In this document: positions 8,416 to 15,531 of the stretch, piece after piece
Layout of the letters: each line of letters starts with the position of its first letter
Position numbering within the stretch: position 1 is the first letter of the stretch
Assembly: GCA_017535325.1 (NCBI GenBank)
Contig: JAFXUC010000099.1
Coordinates: forward strand, 1-54,697
Length of the DNA: 54,697 nt
Source: Bacteroidales bacterium
GTDB lineage: Bacteria; Bacteroidota; Bacteroidia; Bacteroidales; UBA3824
Reading direction: 5' to 3'
Notes under the pieces: generated by a model
What the model was told of the DNA's origin: nothing
Seen by the model: only the letters and a program-made list of their open reading frames with translations
Database searches by the model: none
Made by a program: the position numbers and the translations under genes

Positions 8416-9405
8416 ATGAAAAAAATTTTTACCCTGTTACTGCTGACACTGACCGTTTTATCGGCAAAAAGCCAGTATTACAGCAATTCGCAAAAATTCA
8501 TCTATTCGTGCCGCAACATTCCGGCATATCACACCTACGAAGACGAGCAGGTGTATTTTGTAAAATGCGATTTAGACCCGGTGGTTGCCAAATACACAAA
8601 TTCTGCCAAAATTTCTTCGCTTCTGAAACTCGACCCTTGGAAACAGACCGAAAACGAAAACGAAGCCTTTGTGGTTATCTGCATAAAAATGGCGGATTTC
8701 ATCGTTGACATGGGCGCGAGGGAGGTTGTTGACGGTTTCGGCAGGAGAATGTTTACCCCGAAAGGCGAATGTTCGATGACAACCGCCCTTGAAATAAAAT
8801 CCGAACTTGACAACGCGATTTATCCCGCGACTTCGGCAGTCTCAGGCACGGACGTCGACAAACTGTATCCTGAACCTTTTTTAGCGGAAAATTTCGTAAG
8901 GGACAACCGCGAATTTTACGAGCGTCAGGCGGTAAACACTCAGGTGGAAAGCCTCACAAACGAAATCAACCGTTATATGTTTGAAAAATATCTTTACGGT
9001 TTCAGGGACGAAAACATCCGCGTTTATTTTTTTGACTCGCCCAAAAACGAGTATTACGAGCAACACAAAAAAGCGAAAGAAGAACTTACGGCAATTTTCA
9101 AGGATTTGTCAGAGACACAGGACATAATTACGGCACGCAAAAGAGCGGACGGTTGGATACAACATTTTCAGACCGTATATAAATCGCTTGATGCCAACAA
9201 CAAAAAGCAGTCAAACGCCAAAATGCAGATGCTTTGGAATCTTGCGGTTTTGAATTACGCTTTGGATTATTTGGACGTTGCGCGTCAATACGCAGACGAT
9301 TTGAAATCGCAGTTTCCCGACAGCGAAGCCGACAAAATCATAAAACAAATAATCACAACGAAACAGGTTTTAAAAGACCACGAACTTTCAACAAGATTTT
9401 TTTAG
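8416..9405 (+). CDS. Secreted protein of unknown function with TPR-like C-terminus
   Basis: A 329-aa protein; I do not recognise its family. The start at 8416 is chosen because it opens into a signal peptide (MKKIFTLLLLTLTVLSAKSQ) and lies 33 bp after a -7 promoter box. The frame upstream of it is promoter DNA. The first half is mixed and rich in aromatic and charged residues. The second half (about 200-320) is helical, and its end (WNLAVLNYALDYLDVARQYA) looks like a single TPR hairpin. It is divergent from a Sel1-repeat gene and followed by three 33-bp repeats and a terminator. Probable location is the periplasm or outer membrane. Confidence 0.7.
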   Translation: MKKIFTLLLLTLTVLSAKSQYYSNSQKFIYSCRNIPAYHTYEDEQVYFVKCDLDPVVAKYTNSAKISSLLKLDPWKQTENENEAFVVICIKMADFIVDMGAREVVDGFGRRMFTPKGECSMTTALEIKSELDNAIYPATSAVSGTDVDKLYPEPFLAENFVRDNREFYERQAVNTQVESLTNEINRYMFEKYLYGFRDENIRVYFFDSPKNEYYEQHKKAKEELTAIFKDLSETQDIITARKRADGWIQHFQTVYKSLDANNKKQSNAKMQMLWNLAVLNYALDYLDVARQYADDLKSQFPDSEADKIIKQIITTKQVLKDHELSTRFF

Positions 9406-9494
9406 TTTTACCTATGAAACCTTACAAATATTTTGTAATTTTACCCCTGAAATCTTACAAAATTTCAGAGTTTTTACCTATGAAATCTTACAAA
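9406..9494 (+). repeat. Three tandem 33-bp repeats (23-bp core plus 10-bp variable part)
   Basis: Cores at 9406-9428, 9439-9461 and 9472-9494 share the pattern TTTTACCnnTGAAAyCTTACAAA and recur with an exact 33-bp period. The 10-bp variable parts each allow a small hairpin with the preceding core (TTACAAA/TTTGTAA at 9422-9438; CTGAAAT/ATTTCAG at 9448-9468). In the + frame they read as 11-residue units, LPMKPYKYFVI, LPLKSYKISEF, LPMKSYKKSRN. A 45-codon frame from ATG 9414 covers all three, but it runs through the terminator into the next gene. The array begins at the stop codon of the preceding gene. Confidence 0.8.
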
Positions 9495-9521
9495 AAGAGC
9501 CGCAACTTTTGCGGCTCTTTT
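9493..9521. terminator. Bidirectional terminator
   Basis: A perfect 12-bp stem (9493-9504 with 9510-9521), GC-rich core GAGCCGCA, with A- and T-runs on the outer sides. It is placed between two convergent genes. The same core recurs in two other terminators of this window. Confidence 0.85.
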
Positions 9522-9537
9522 CATTTAATTAATAATT

Positions 9538-12357
9538 TTATCTTACACTAACCTTTACGTTTTTTATACCTGTTTTTACGATGTAAACACCACCTTTGTT
9601 AATGTTGATTTCAATTCTGTCAGATACTGGTTTAACTCTTTTAACAACCCTTCCCGACATATCAACAAGCACGATTTCTTTTGCTGAATTTTCAACAATG
9701 ATTGTTTTTTCAAACGACCAGATTTTTACGTTGTCTGTTACAACAATATCCTCGGTTGCCGTTTCGGTATTTTCCGGCTGGTCAGGGTTTTCCGGCTGGT
9801 CGGGATTATCCGGCTGATTGGGATTATCCGGCTGGTCAGGCTCTAACTTTTCAATATCCTCAACCGCTTTTGTCTGTTTTGTAAACAAAGCATTAGTGAA
9901 GGTTGCTGTATAAGTCGTTGTGCCTTTTGATTCCGTAGTTGCAGGAATTGTTACCTCGCTTGAAACCATTGCATTTTCTTCAATAACATGACTTTCGTCG
10001 TTTTTGCAAACAACTTTTGCAGTACAAGTTTTGCCATCTTCGCTCCAAGTATAAAGCGGCTCGCCGTAATCGTGGTCTTTTACAGTGATTGTTACCTCAA
10101 TATCGTTTACAACTTCATAATTATCAACATCTTCGGGCGTAAAAATAAGCATACGTTTGTTTTCGCCGATTGCGATTTCTGCGCTGTTGGCTTTGAACGC
10201 AAAACCTTTGGGCAAGGTTATGTCCGAAAGTTTTCCATTGCAAGGCAGTGCGGCGATTGTCGGCAAAGTATATTCGGGAACGGCTTTATTAATTTGAAAT
10301 GTTTTTTCAATTGTTCCGCTGTAATTGCCTTTGCCTGTAATTTTTACAGTCGCAGTTCCTGCGTTTGTGTTGTCAGTATATTCAACAGTGTAATCAGTGC
10401 CTTTTTCAAGTGTTGTGTTTCCGTCTTTTACGGTGATTGCAGGTTCAATTTCTGAGCCTGTGTAGGTTTGAGCAGGAATGTCTGCAACGCTGATTCCGTC
10501 GGCGGTTAATGCTTTTGGAGTGATAGTAAATTTTCCTTCTACAAAACTTACTTTATAATTGCCTTGTATCTCATCACCGCTCGGCGTGATTTTGTACTCG
10601 CCGACATTCTCGCCTTCGGCGCGGGTAAGGGTGTAGGTGATAAGGCTTTCGCTTTCGTTGTTAACCAGACCTTCAACTTTTGCAGTAAGTGTGGGATTGC
10701 TTTCGCCGAAAATTTTTGTTTTGTTTTCAGCGGTAGCGGTTACGGAAACTGGATTAATTACGAACTTTTTTTCTACACTTTTGTAATACAAAGGATTTTT
10801 GGCTGTGAGTGTTATATTGTATTCACCTGCATTGATACAACCGCCTTCGGGCAAGGTTATGGTGTAATCTTCGCCTTCTACAAGAGTTTTATCACCGTCT
10901 TTTACTACGGGAGTAAGAGCCGAACTTGTATAAGTTTGGGCAGAGATAGTTATGCTTTCATCTGACATTCGTTTGAGGTCGCCGACAAAGGTTCGATTGC
11001 CGCCTTTCTCATTACATTCTTCAAGATACTCAGGAAAGACGTGAATATTTTTGTTTGTAGCAAGAGTGCCGATATTATCAGGGTTAGCATACCAATATAT
11101 CTCGGCAAAATAAACATAAAAAGCCTCTTTTCCTATTGTTGTTACGCCCTCAGGAATGGTTAATGAGGTTAGGTTTCTGCAATAATAAAATGCCTCTTTT
11201 CCTATTGTTGTTACGCCCTCAGGAATGTTTACAGAGGTTAAATTATCGCAGTAGGAAAAGGCTGATATCCCAATACTCGTTACACCCTCAGGAATGGTTA
11301 CAGAGGTTAAATTGTCGCAATTATAGAATGTCCGTTGTGCTATGGTTCTAACTTTATAATCTACCCCATCTTTAGTGATAGTGGCAGGGATAACAAGTTC
11401 ATTAGGCAGAGCAGCGGTATGATTAAAAACAGTAGCACTGCCATTATCAGAGAGGATGTAGACAACTCCGTCTTGCTCGTACTCTACACCATTAACGGCA
11501 AAAACAGCATTCTTATTTCCAAATTTCTCCTCCCAAATACTTAATGTTTCAGGAGATACAAAACATTTGACTGGATAGTCGAACCGACCGCCATCCCATT
11601 CAAGTTTATCGGGGTCGTTTTTGAAATAAATACAATTTATATCAATACTTTTTTGTTCACTAGAAAAGGCGTTGTCTCGTATAGTTGTGAGGCTTTCGGG
11701 TAAAGTAATAGACACAGGGATTAGTGATACCAAAAAACAGTTCGTCTCCCCGTCTCCGATGGTTGTAACACCCTCAGGAACAACTATATCACCACCTTTA
11801 CCAAAATAGTGTATAAGTATTGTATGTTCCTCATCCGCAAAAGCGAAACTGTTACCGTTGATGGAATATGCACCCCAAGCAGTATTATAAACATTTGAAC
11901 ATGTTGCACTACCATGGTATTCAATACTTTCAACCAATCTGAATGTGCGAGTTCCTTCAATGGTTGTAACTGTTGCTGGAATAGTTAACGAAAGATTGCC
12001 GCACTCTTCAAACGCACCTTCACCTATGCTTGTAACTGTTTCGGGAATAGTTACGGATGTTAGGTTTATACATCCTATAAATGAATACTCACCTATACGA
12101 GTAATTCCATTCTTGATTATTACCGTTTGAATATCTTCATTTTTTTTACTTTTTTCCCAAGGTGATGCTATATCATAAAAATCATACATCGCCCCTGTTC
12201 CGCTGATAGTTAAAGTGTGTGTGCTTTCATCATATTCCCATGTTGCATTGTCTCCGCATGTACCTGAGTTTTGCGCAAAAGCCGTGGCAACGGTCAGACA
12301 TAGCACGGCAAACAGCATCGCCGCCGCCCGCAAAAATAAAGTTGTGTTTCTTTTCAT
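9538..12357 (-). CDS. BspA-like leucine-rich-repeat surface protein with T9SS sorting domain
   Basis: A 939-aa surface protein. ATG 12357 is preferred over an ATG 12 codons upstream because it starts a standard signal peptide ending in ATAFAQ. Domains in order: an N-terminal beta region; LRR_5 (BspA/TpLRR) units at about 83-135 and 339-419 with the ribbon pattern LTSVTIPExVTSIGxxAFxxC; several MBG/Ig-like domains at about 480-780; a Pro/Asp/Gln-rich linker of repeated QPDNP/QPENP units at about 837-864; and a C-terminal type A T9SS domain (about 874-939) with IVLVDMSGRVVKRV and GVYIVKTG. The T9SS domain implies export to the surface by the Por system. Known BspA-family proteins bind host matrix or other bacteria; the ligand here is unknown. 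It is monocistronic, and an 8-C tract lies 138 bp upstream. Confidence 0.92.
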   Translation of the reverse strand: MKRNTTLFLRAAAMLFAVLCLTVATAFAQNSGTCGDNATWEYDESTHTLTISGTGAMYDFYDIASPWEKSKKNEDIQTVIIKNGITRIGEYSFIGCINLTSVTIPETVTSIGEGAFEECGNLSLTIPATVTTIEGTRTFRLVESIEYHGSATCSNVYNTAWGAYSINGNSFAFADEEHTILIHYFGKGGDIVVPEGVTTIGDGETNCFLVSLIPVSITLPESLTTIRDNAFSSEQKSIDINCIYFKNDPDKLEWDGGRFDYPVKCFVSPETLSIWEEKFGNKNAVFAVNGVEYEQDGVVYILSDNGSATVFNHTAALPNELVIPATITKDGVDYKVRTIAQRTFYNCDNLTSVTIPEGVTSIGISAFSYCDNLTSVNIPEGVTTIGKEAFYYCRNLTSLTIPEGVTTIGKEAFYVYFAEIYWYANPDNIGTLATNKNIHVFPEYLEECNEKGGNRTFVGDLKRMSDESITISAQTYTSSALTPVVKDGDKTLVEGEDYTITLPEGGCINAGEYNITLTAKNPLYYKSVEKKFVINPVSVTATAENKTKIFGESNPTLTAKVEGLVNNESESLITYTLTRAEGENVGEYKITPSGDEIQGNYKVSFVEGKFTITPKALTADGISVADIPAQTYTGSEIEPAITVKDGNTTLEKGTDYTVEYTDNTNAGTATVKITGKGNYSGTIEKTFQINKAVPEYTLPTIAALPCNGKLSDITLPKGFAFKANSAEIAIGENKRMLIFTPEDVDNYEVVNDIEVTITVKDHDYGEPLYTWSEDGKTCTAKVVCKNDESHVIEENAMVSSEVTIPATTESKGTTTYTATFTNALFTKQTKAVEDIEKLEPDQPDNPNQPDNPDQPENPDQPENTETATEDIVVTDNVKIWSFEKTIIVENSAKEIVLVDMSGRVVKRVKPVSDRIEININKGGVYIVKTGIKNVKVSVR

Positions 12358-12403
12358 TTTTTTATATATCAGTTTTTTTAAATTTACATTCAAAAAAAAG
12401 CAT

Positions 12404-12461
12404 AAAAAAAACTCCCTTGCAGAAAATCTTATTTTAAGACTTTCCGCAAGGGAGTTTTTTT
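12404..12461 (-). terminator. Terminator of the Rpn-family gene
   Basis: A long hairpin with outer arms ACTCCCTTGC (12411-12420) and GCAAGGGAGT (12446-12455) and an inner near-perfect 10-bp stem with one mismatch. The minus strand continues into a T-run (complement of 12404-12410). It separates the Rpn-family gene from the BspA-like gene. Confidence 0.8.
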
Positions 12462-12494
12462 ATACAAATATCTGAAAACGAGAAGCAGGTTTTA

Positions 12495-12502
12495 CCCCCC
12501 CC
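12495..12502. repeat. C8 homopolymer in the BspA-like gene upstream region
   Basis: Eight consecutive C residues flanked by TTTAC on the left and GTAAA on the right, an inverted pair. This is the only long G/C run I noticed in this AT-rich window. It lies 138 bp upstream of the BspA-like start codon. Such runs can change length by slippage. Confidence 0.85.
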
Positions 12503-12550
12503 GTAAAGTATTTTTGACTTTTTGTATAGTGTTTATATAATTTTGCATAG

Positions 12551-13501
12551 TTATAAAACTTTGTTAACTTCGTCAATTTTTATATTAAGTTGCGCAGCAA
12601 TTTTATCGGGAGAAATCCCCACCGAATAAAGCAACTTTATTGATGCCGCCAACTGATTTTTTGCCTCGTTCAATTCTACTTTTGTCTCCTTCAATTCATC
12701 TTCAAGGTCTTCTTTTTCTGCCTCTCGAATTGCATAAAGGCGTTCTGCATAATCTTCAAGGTCAAGATTTCCGCGCAGTTGTTCGTCTGCCGCAGCGTAA
12801 AGCAACCTGTTGAAAATGACGTTGTAGTCGGAATCCTTGTCTGCATCTTCCGTCAATTCAAGATATTTTGAATCGTATTCCAACTTGTAACGCTGGTCAA
12901 AAGCACGTAATATTTTTTCCAAAGGCTTTTTGGGTTTCTCCGGCAAAAACGGAATTTGAATAATGTACAAATGGTACGTCATGCCTTTAAGAAACTCGCA
13001 CTGAGATTCAAAATTCAAAACATTGTCGTCCTCGTCATAAAAAACTGTACTGCCCTTTATCAAAGGATATTCAAAGCCTTTGCCCAAAGAATGTCCAAGT
13101 ATAAAAATTCCGTAAATATGTCTCGGTTTCTTAACGATATACGGCGTTTTGTCCTTGTCGCGGCGGTGTTTGGTAACGACGTCGGTGTTGGATTCGCTCG
13201 CCATTTGAAGTCCGAAATATTTGCGGAAACGCATTACTTCTTCCAGCTCGGAGGCTTTTTGAAGTTCTATCGTAACGGTTTCCTTTGTGCCGTCGGGGTT
13301 CTCTATCGTGCCGGCAAAATCAAAGCGCAAAAGTTTTAAATTGTTGTTTTCGTCGCTTTGATATGCACATTTGTGTCCTTTTATCTCAACTGCCACGATT
13401 TTTTTGTTCAAAATACCGCCCAAGAGGACTTTCGCAACGCGCTCGTCCTCCATAAGGTATTTAAAAACCGTGTCGTATATAGGATTACAAACTTTTGCCA
13501 T
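12551..13501 (-). CDS. Rpn family (PD-(D/E)XK) recombination-promoting nuclease / putative transposase family
   Basis: A 316-aa protein of the PDDEXK_2 group. The N-terminus (NPIYDTVFKYLMEDE) and the core with RFDFAGTI followed by TVTIELQKASE give the D-ExQ/K nuclease signature. About 260-290 is a Glu/Lys-rich coiled coil, and the end (LYSVGISPDKIAAQLNIK) resembles a small helix-turn-helix. Family members are often labelled transposase, but E. coli RpnA-type proteins are DNA nucleases that promote RecA-independent recombination. No terminal repeats or target duplications surround this gene, so I do not call a mobile element. It is divergent from an AAA ATPase gene with two tandem palindromes between them, and has its own promoter and terminator. 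Confidence 0.85.
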   Translation of the reverse strand: MAKVCNPIYDTVFKYLMEDERVAKVLLGGILNKKIVAVEIKGHKCAYQSDENNNLKLLRFDFAGTIENPDGTKETVTIELQKASELEEVMRFRKYFGLQMASESNTDVVTKHRRDKDKTPYIVKKPRHIYGIFILGHSLGKGFEYPLIKGSTVFYDEDDNVLNFESQCEFLKGMTYHLYIIQIPFLPEKPKKPLEKILRAFDQRYKLEYDSKYLELTEDADKDSDYNVIFNRLLYAAADEQLRGNLDLEDYAERLYAIREAEKEDLEDELKETKVELNEAKNQLAASIKLLYSVGISPDKIAAQLNIKIDEVNKVL

Positions 13502-13529
13502 AACCGCCGTGGATTATAGATTGACTTTG

Positions 13530-13561
13530 CAAAAATAAATTATTCAAAGGAATTTTGCAAA
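13530..13561 (-). promoter_or_regulatory. Promoter of the Rpn-family gene
   Basis: Reading the minus strand: TTTG (complement of 13558-13561), 20-bp spacer, TATTTTTG (complement of 13530-13537). This is a full match to TTTG/TAnnTTTG. The first palindrome starts 10 bp upstream of the -33 box. Confidence 0.65.
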
Positions 13562-13570
13562 AAAACTTAA

Positions 13571-13671
13571 TTATAATCCGCTAAAACTGCAAAAAAAAAT
13601 GCAGATATAGCGGATTATAACTCTATAATTCGCTAAAACTGCAAAAAAAATGCAGATATAGCGGATTATAA
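13571..13671. repeat. Two tandem palindromic repeats (52-bp period) in the divergent control region
   Basis: Copy 1 (13571-13620) has perfect 13-bp arms TTATAATCCGCTA / TAGCGGATTATAA, plus an inner CTGCA/TGCAG stem around an A-run. Copy 2 (13623-13671) is the same unit with one arm change that keeps a G-T type pair. They lie between the two divergent promoters and the second abuts the -33 box of the ATPase gene. They could be operators or a REP-like element. The GGATTATA half-site also occurs alone at 13511 and, as GGATTATG, at 15141. Confidence 0.9.
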
Positions 13672-13672
13672 T

Positions 13673-13703
13673 TTTGTAATCCGAATAAAGTTTGCTAACT
13701 TTG
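13673..13703 (+). promoter_or_regulatory. Promoter of the AAA ATPase gene
   Basis: TTTG at 13673-13676, 19-bp spacer, TAACTTTG at 13696-13703: a full consensus match. The ATG follows at 13721, so the mRNA leader would be only about 10 nt. Confidence 0.7.
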
Positions 13704-13720
13704 CGGCAAAACAAAGCACT

Positions 13721-15139
13721 ATGAAAGAGGACATTATCGGCAGAAAAGAAGAAATAAAAAGGCTCGAAAAACTTTGTAAATCAAAGAAATCCGAGTTCAT
13801 AACCATCTACGGACGGCGCAGAGTGGGCAAGACTTTTTTAGTTACAAGTCTGTTTGAAAACCAACTCGCTTTTTTTGCTTCGGGAATCATTGACGGAGAC
13901 AAAGACGACCAAATGTCAAGTTTTTACAATTCGCTGAAAAAATTCGGCTGCGAAAAACCAAAGCCCGACACTTGGTACAATGCTTTTGATATGTTGTCAG
14001 AAATAATTGAAAATCAAAACAATAACGACAAAAAAGTAATCTTTCTTGATGAGATTCCGTGTTTTGACACTCCGCGTATGGATTTCGTCAAAGCGTTAGG
14101 ATATTTTTGGAACAGTTTTGCCTCGCTGAGAAAAGACATCCTGCTGATAGTCTGCGGCTCGGCAACCTCGTGGATTGTAACCAACATTATTGATAATCAC
14201 GGCGGTCTTCACAACAGAACCACCGGCGAAATATATTTGCGGCAATTCTCTCTCGGAGAAACAGAAGAATATCTGAAAGTCAACAAGTTCCATTGGAACA
14301 GAAAAACCATCGCAGAAGCGTATATGATTTTTGGCGGCATACCTTATTATCTGAGTCTTTTGGACGAAACGAAAACTTTTGCAGCAAACATCGACCGTCT
14401 GTATTTTACGGAAGGCGGCGAATTAAGGCGCGAATATCAGCAACTTTACAAATCTCTGTTCAAAAATTCCGCGCCTTACATCAAAATCATCGAACAACTC
14501 GCCAAAAACAAAAGCGGACTTTCAAAAACAGAAATTGCCCGCGCGGCAAAACTCAATCAAAACGGCGACCTATCTCAAATGCTTGAAAACTTGCAATATA
14601 GCGACATTATCCGCTGTTTTTACGGTAAATCGCGCGGCAAAATAAAAAAACGCGATGCTTATTATCAAATAACGGATTTGTTTACGCTGTTTCATTTGAC
14701 TTTCGGTGATAAGCCCGTCAATCCGACTTTTTGGCAGGACAGAGCCTTAACGGCGCAAATCATCACTTGGTTCGGGCTTGCTTTTGAAAGGTTATGTTTT
14801 TGTCATATTCCGCAAATCCGTAAAGCGTTGGGGCTAAACCGTATAGCCGTAGAATATTATTCTTGGCGCAGCACGGGAACACCCGGAGCGCAGATAGATA
14901 TGATTATCGAACGCGCCGACAAACTTATCAACATTTGCGAAATAAAGTTTTCCGACAGGGAATACACCATCACCAAACAAGACGACCTTGATATGCGCAA
15001 CCGCATTGACACTTTCCGTCAGGAAAGCGGAACAAACTGCGGACTAATCCCGACTTGGATTACCTCTTACGGTCTCAAAGACAACGACTACTCCGCAGAT
15101 ATTCAATATCAGGCAACGCTTGACGATTTATTTAAATAG
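13721..15139 (+). CDS. AAA+ ATPase with C-terminal DUF234-like nuclease-fold domain
   Basis: A 472-aa cytoplasmic ATPase of the ATP-binding/DUF234 family. The N-terminal region has Walker A YGRRRVGKT (about residues 29-37), Walker B VIFLDEIP (about 107-114), and a sensor-1-like LLIVCGSATSW, followed by YLRQFSLGE typical of this group. The middle (about 255-310) is a winged-helix-like segment (LSKTEIARAAKLNQNGDLSQML). The C-terminal DUF234 region (about 340-450) contains QIDMIIERADKLINICEIKF, which fits a PD-(D/E)XK core. The biological role is not established: these are abundant accessory genes in Bacteroidota and archaea. It is divergent from another PD-(D/E)XK gene around tandem palindromes. 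It ends at a strong terminator. Confidence 0.88.
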   Translation: MKEDIIGRKEEIKRLEKLCKSKKSEFITIYGRRRVGKTFLVTSLFENQLAFFASGIIDGDKDDQMSSFYNSLKKFGCEKPKPDTWYNAFDMLSEIIENQNNNDKKVIFLDEIPCFDTPRMDFVKALGYFWNSFASLRKDILLIVCGSATSWIVTNIIDNHGGLHNRTTGEIYLRQFSLGETEEYLKVNKFHWNRKTIAEAYMIFGGIPYYLSLLDETKTFAANIDRLYFTEGGELRREYQQLYKSLFKNSAPYIKIIEQLAKNKSGLSKTEIARAAKLNQNGDLSQMLENLQYSDIIRCFYGKSRGKIKKRDAYYQITDLFTLFHLTFGDKPVNPTFWQDRALTAQIITWFGLAFERLCFCHIPQIRKALGLNRIAVEYYSWRSTGTPGAQIDMIIERADKLINICEIKFSDREYTITKQDDLDMRNRIDTFRQESGTNCGLIPTWITSYGLKDNDYSADIQYQATLDDLFK

Positions 15140-15162
15140 TGGATTATGCTTAACCGCAAACA

Positions 15163-15194
15163 AAATAAAAGGGTGTTTTTACACCCTTTTATTT
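15163..15194 (+). terminator. Terminator of the AAA ATPase gene
   Basis: A perfect 14-bp stem (15163-15176 with 15181-15194) with a T4 loop and A/T-rich outer arms. The right arm overlaps the stop codon of the VWA gene remnant on the other strand. Confidence 0.85.
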
Positions 15195-15378
15195 CTCTGC
15201 CTTGGTTACGAGTTCCAAAAATTCTGCTCTGTAACCTTGCGGGTCAAAACTCAAACTCCTGGAAACCAATTCTTTAACCATTAGGTGAGAAACTATCTGC
15301 TGAATCGTCAGCCTCAGAACAGGACACAAATTGAAAAGCACACGCACAAGCAAGCGTGTAATACATTAGTTTGTTCAT
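15189..15378 (-). pseudogene. Internally deleted remnant of a VWA-domain lipoprotein gene
   Basis: Read on the minus strand, ATG 15378 begins MNKLMYYTLACACAFQFVSC, closely matching the lipoprotein signal of the intact gene at 19376 (MNKLMFYALLCACAFQFVSC). After about 30 codons the homology jumps, out of frame by one base, to the last 30 codons of the same gene: VSRSLSFDPQGYRAEFLELV and then TKAEK-stop at 15189. Everything between, including the VWA domain, is missing. Translation from the ATG meets a stop after about 35 codons. About 90 bp upstream of the ATG is almost identical to the upstream region of the intact gene. The remnant sits between the ATPase gene and eptA-like gene, in the only gene-free stretch longer than 300 bp. 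Confidence 0.88.
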
Positions 15379-15470
15379 CTTTTTTGAAATTTTATAGGTT
15401 AATAAAAAAAATCTGTCGGCGCAAAATTATAAAAATTTCGTCGAAAAAAGTGGGGATTTGGTCGAAAAAA
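15379..15470 (-). promoter_or_regulatory. Duplicated VWA-gene promoter region
   Basis: Nearly identical to 19377-19469: I see one indel in a T-run and one substitution. It contains the minus-strand -7 box TAATTTTG (complement of 15422-15429) and two GTCGAAAAAA direct repeats starting at 15440 and 15461. It is intact although its gene is destroyed. Confidence 0.75.
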
Positions 15471-15479
15471 AATGTAAGA

Positions 15480-15522
15480 AAAAAAGCCAGTGTAAAAAGT
15501 AAATATCTTATTTTTTACACTG
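15480..15522 (-). terminator. Terminator of the lipid A modification operon
   Basis: A perfect 11-bp stem (CAGTGTAAAAA at 15488-15498, TTTTTACACTG at 15512-15522) followed on the minus strand by a run of seven Ts. It lies 10 bp after the stop of the phosphoethanolamine transferase gene. Confidence 0.8.
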
Positions 15523-15531
15523 ACTCGCTTA

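Noticed and set aside
9406..9494. CRISPR-like repeat-spacer array
   Set aside because: The variable parts are only 10 bp, there are three units, and no cas genes are nearby.
9414..9551. Small protein gene covering the 33-bp repeats
   Set aside because: The frame passes through a strong terminator into the convergent gene and has no start signal. I list the repeats instead, with the peptide reading noted.
12551..13501. Insertion sequence (the family is often named transposase)
   Set aside because: No terminal inverted repeats, no target duplication, and it has its own promoter and terminator like an ordinary gene.
13571..13671. CRISPR array or tRNA-like structure
   Set aside because: Only two nearly identical palindromic units without unique spacers, and no tRNA consensus bases.
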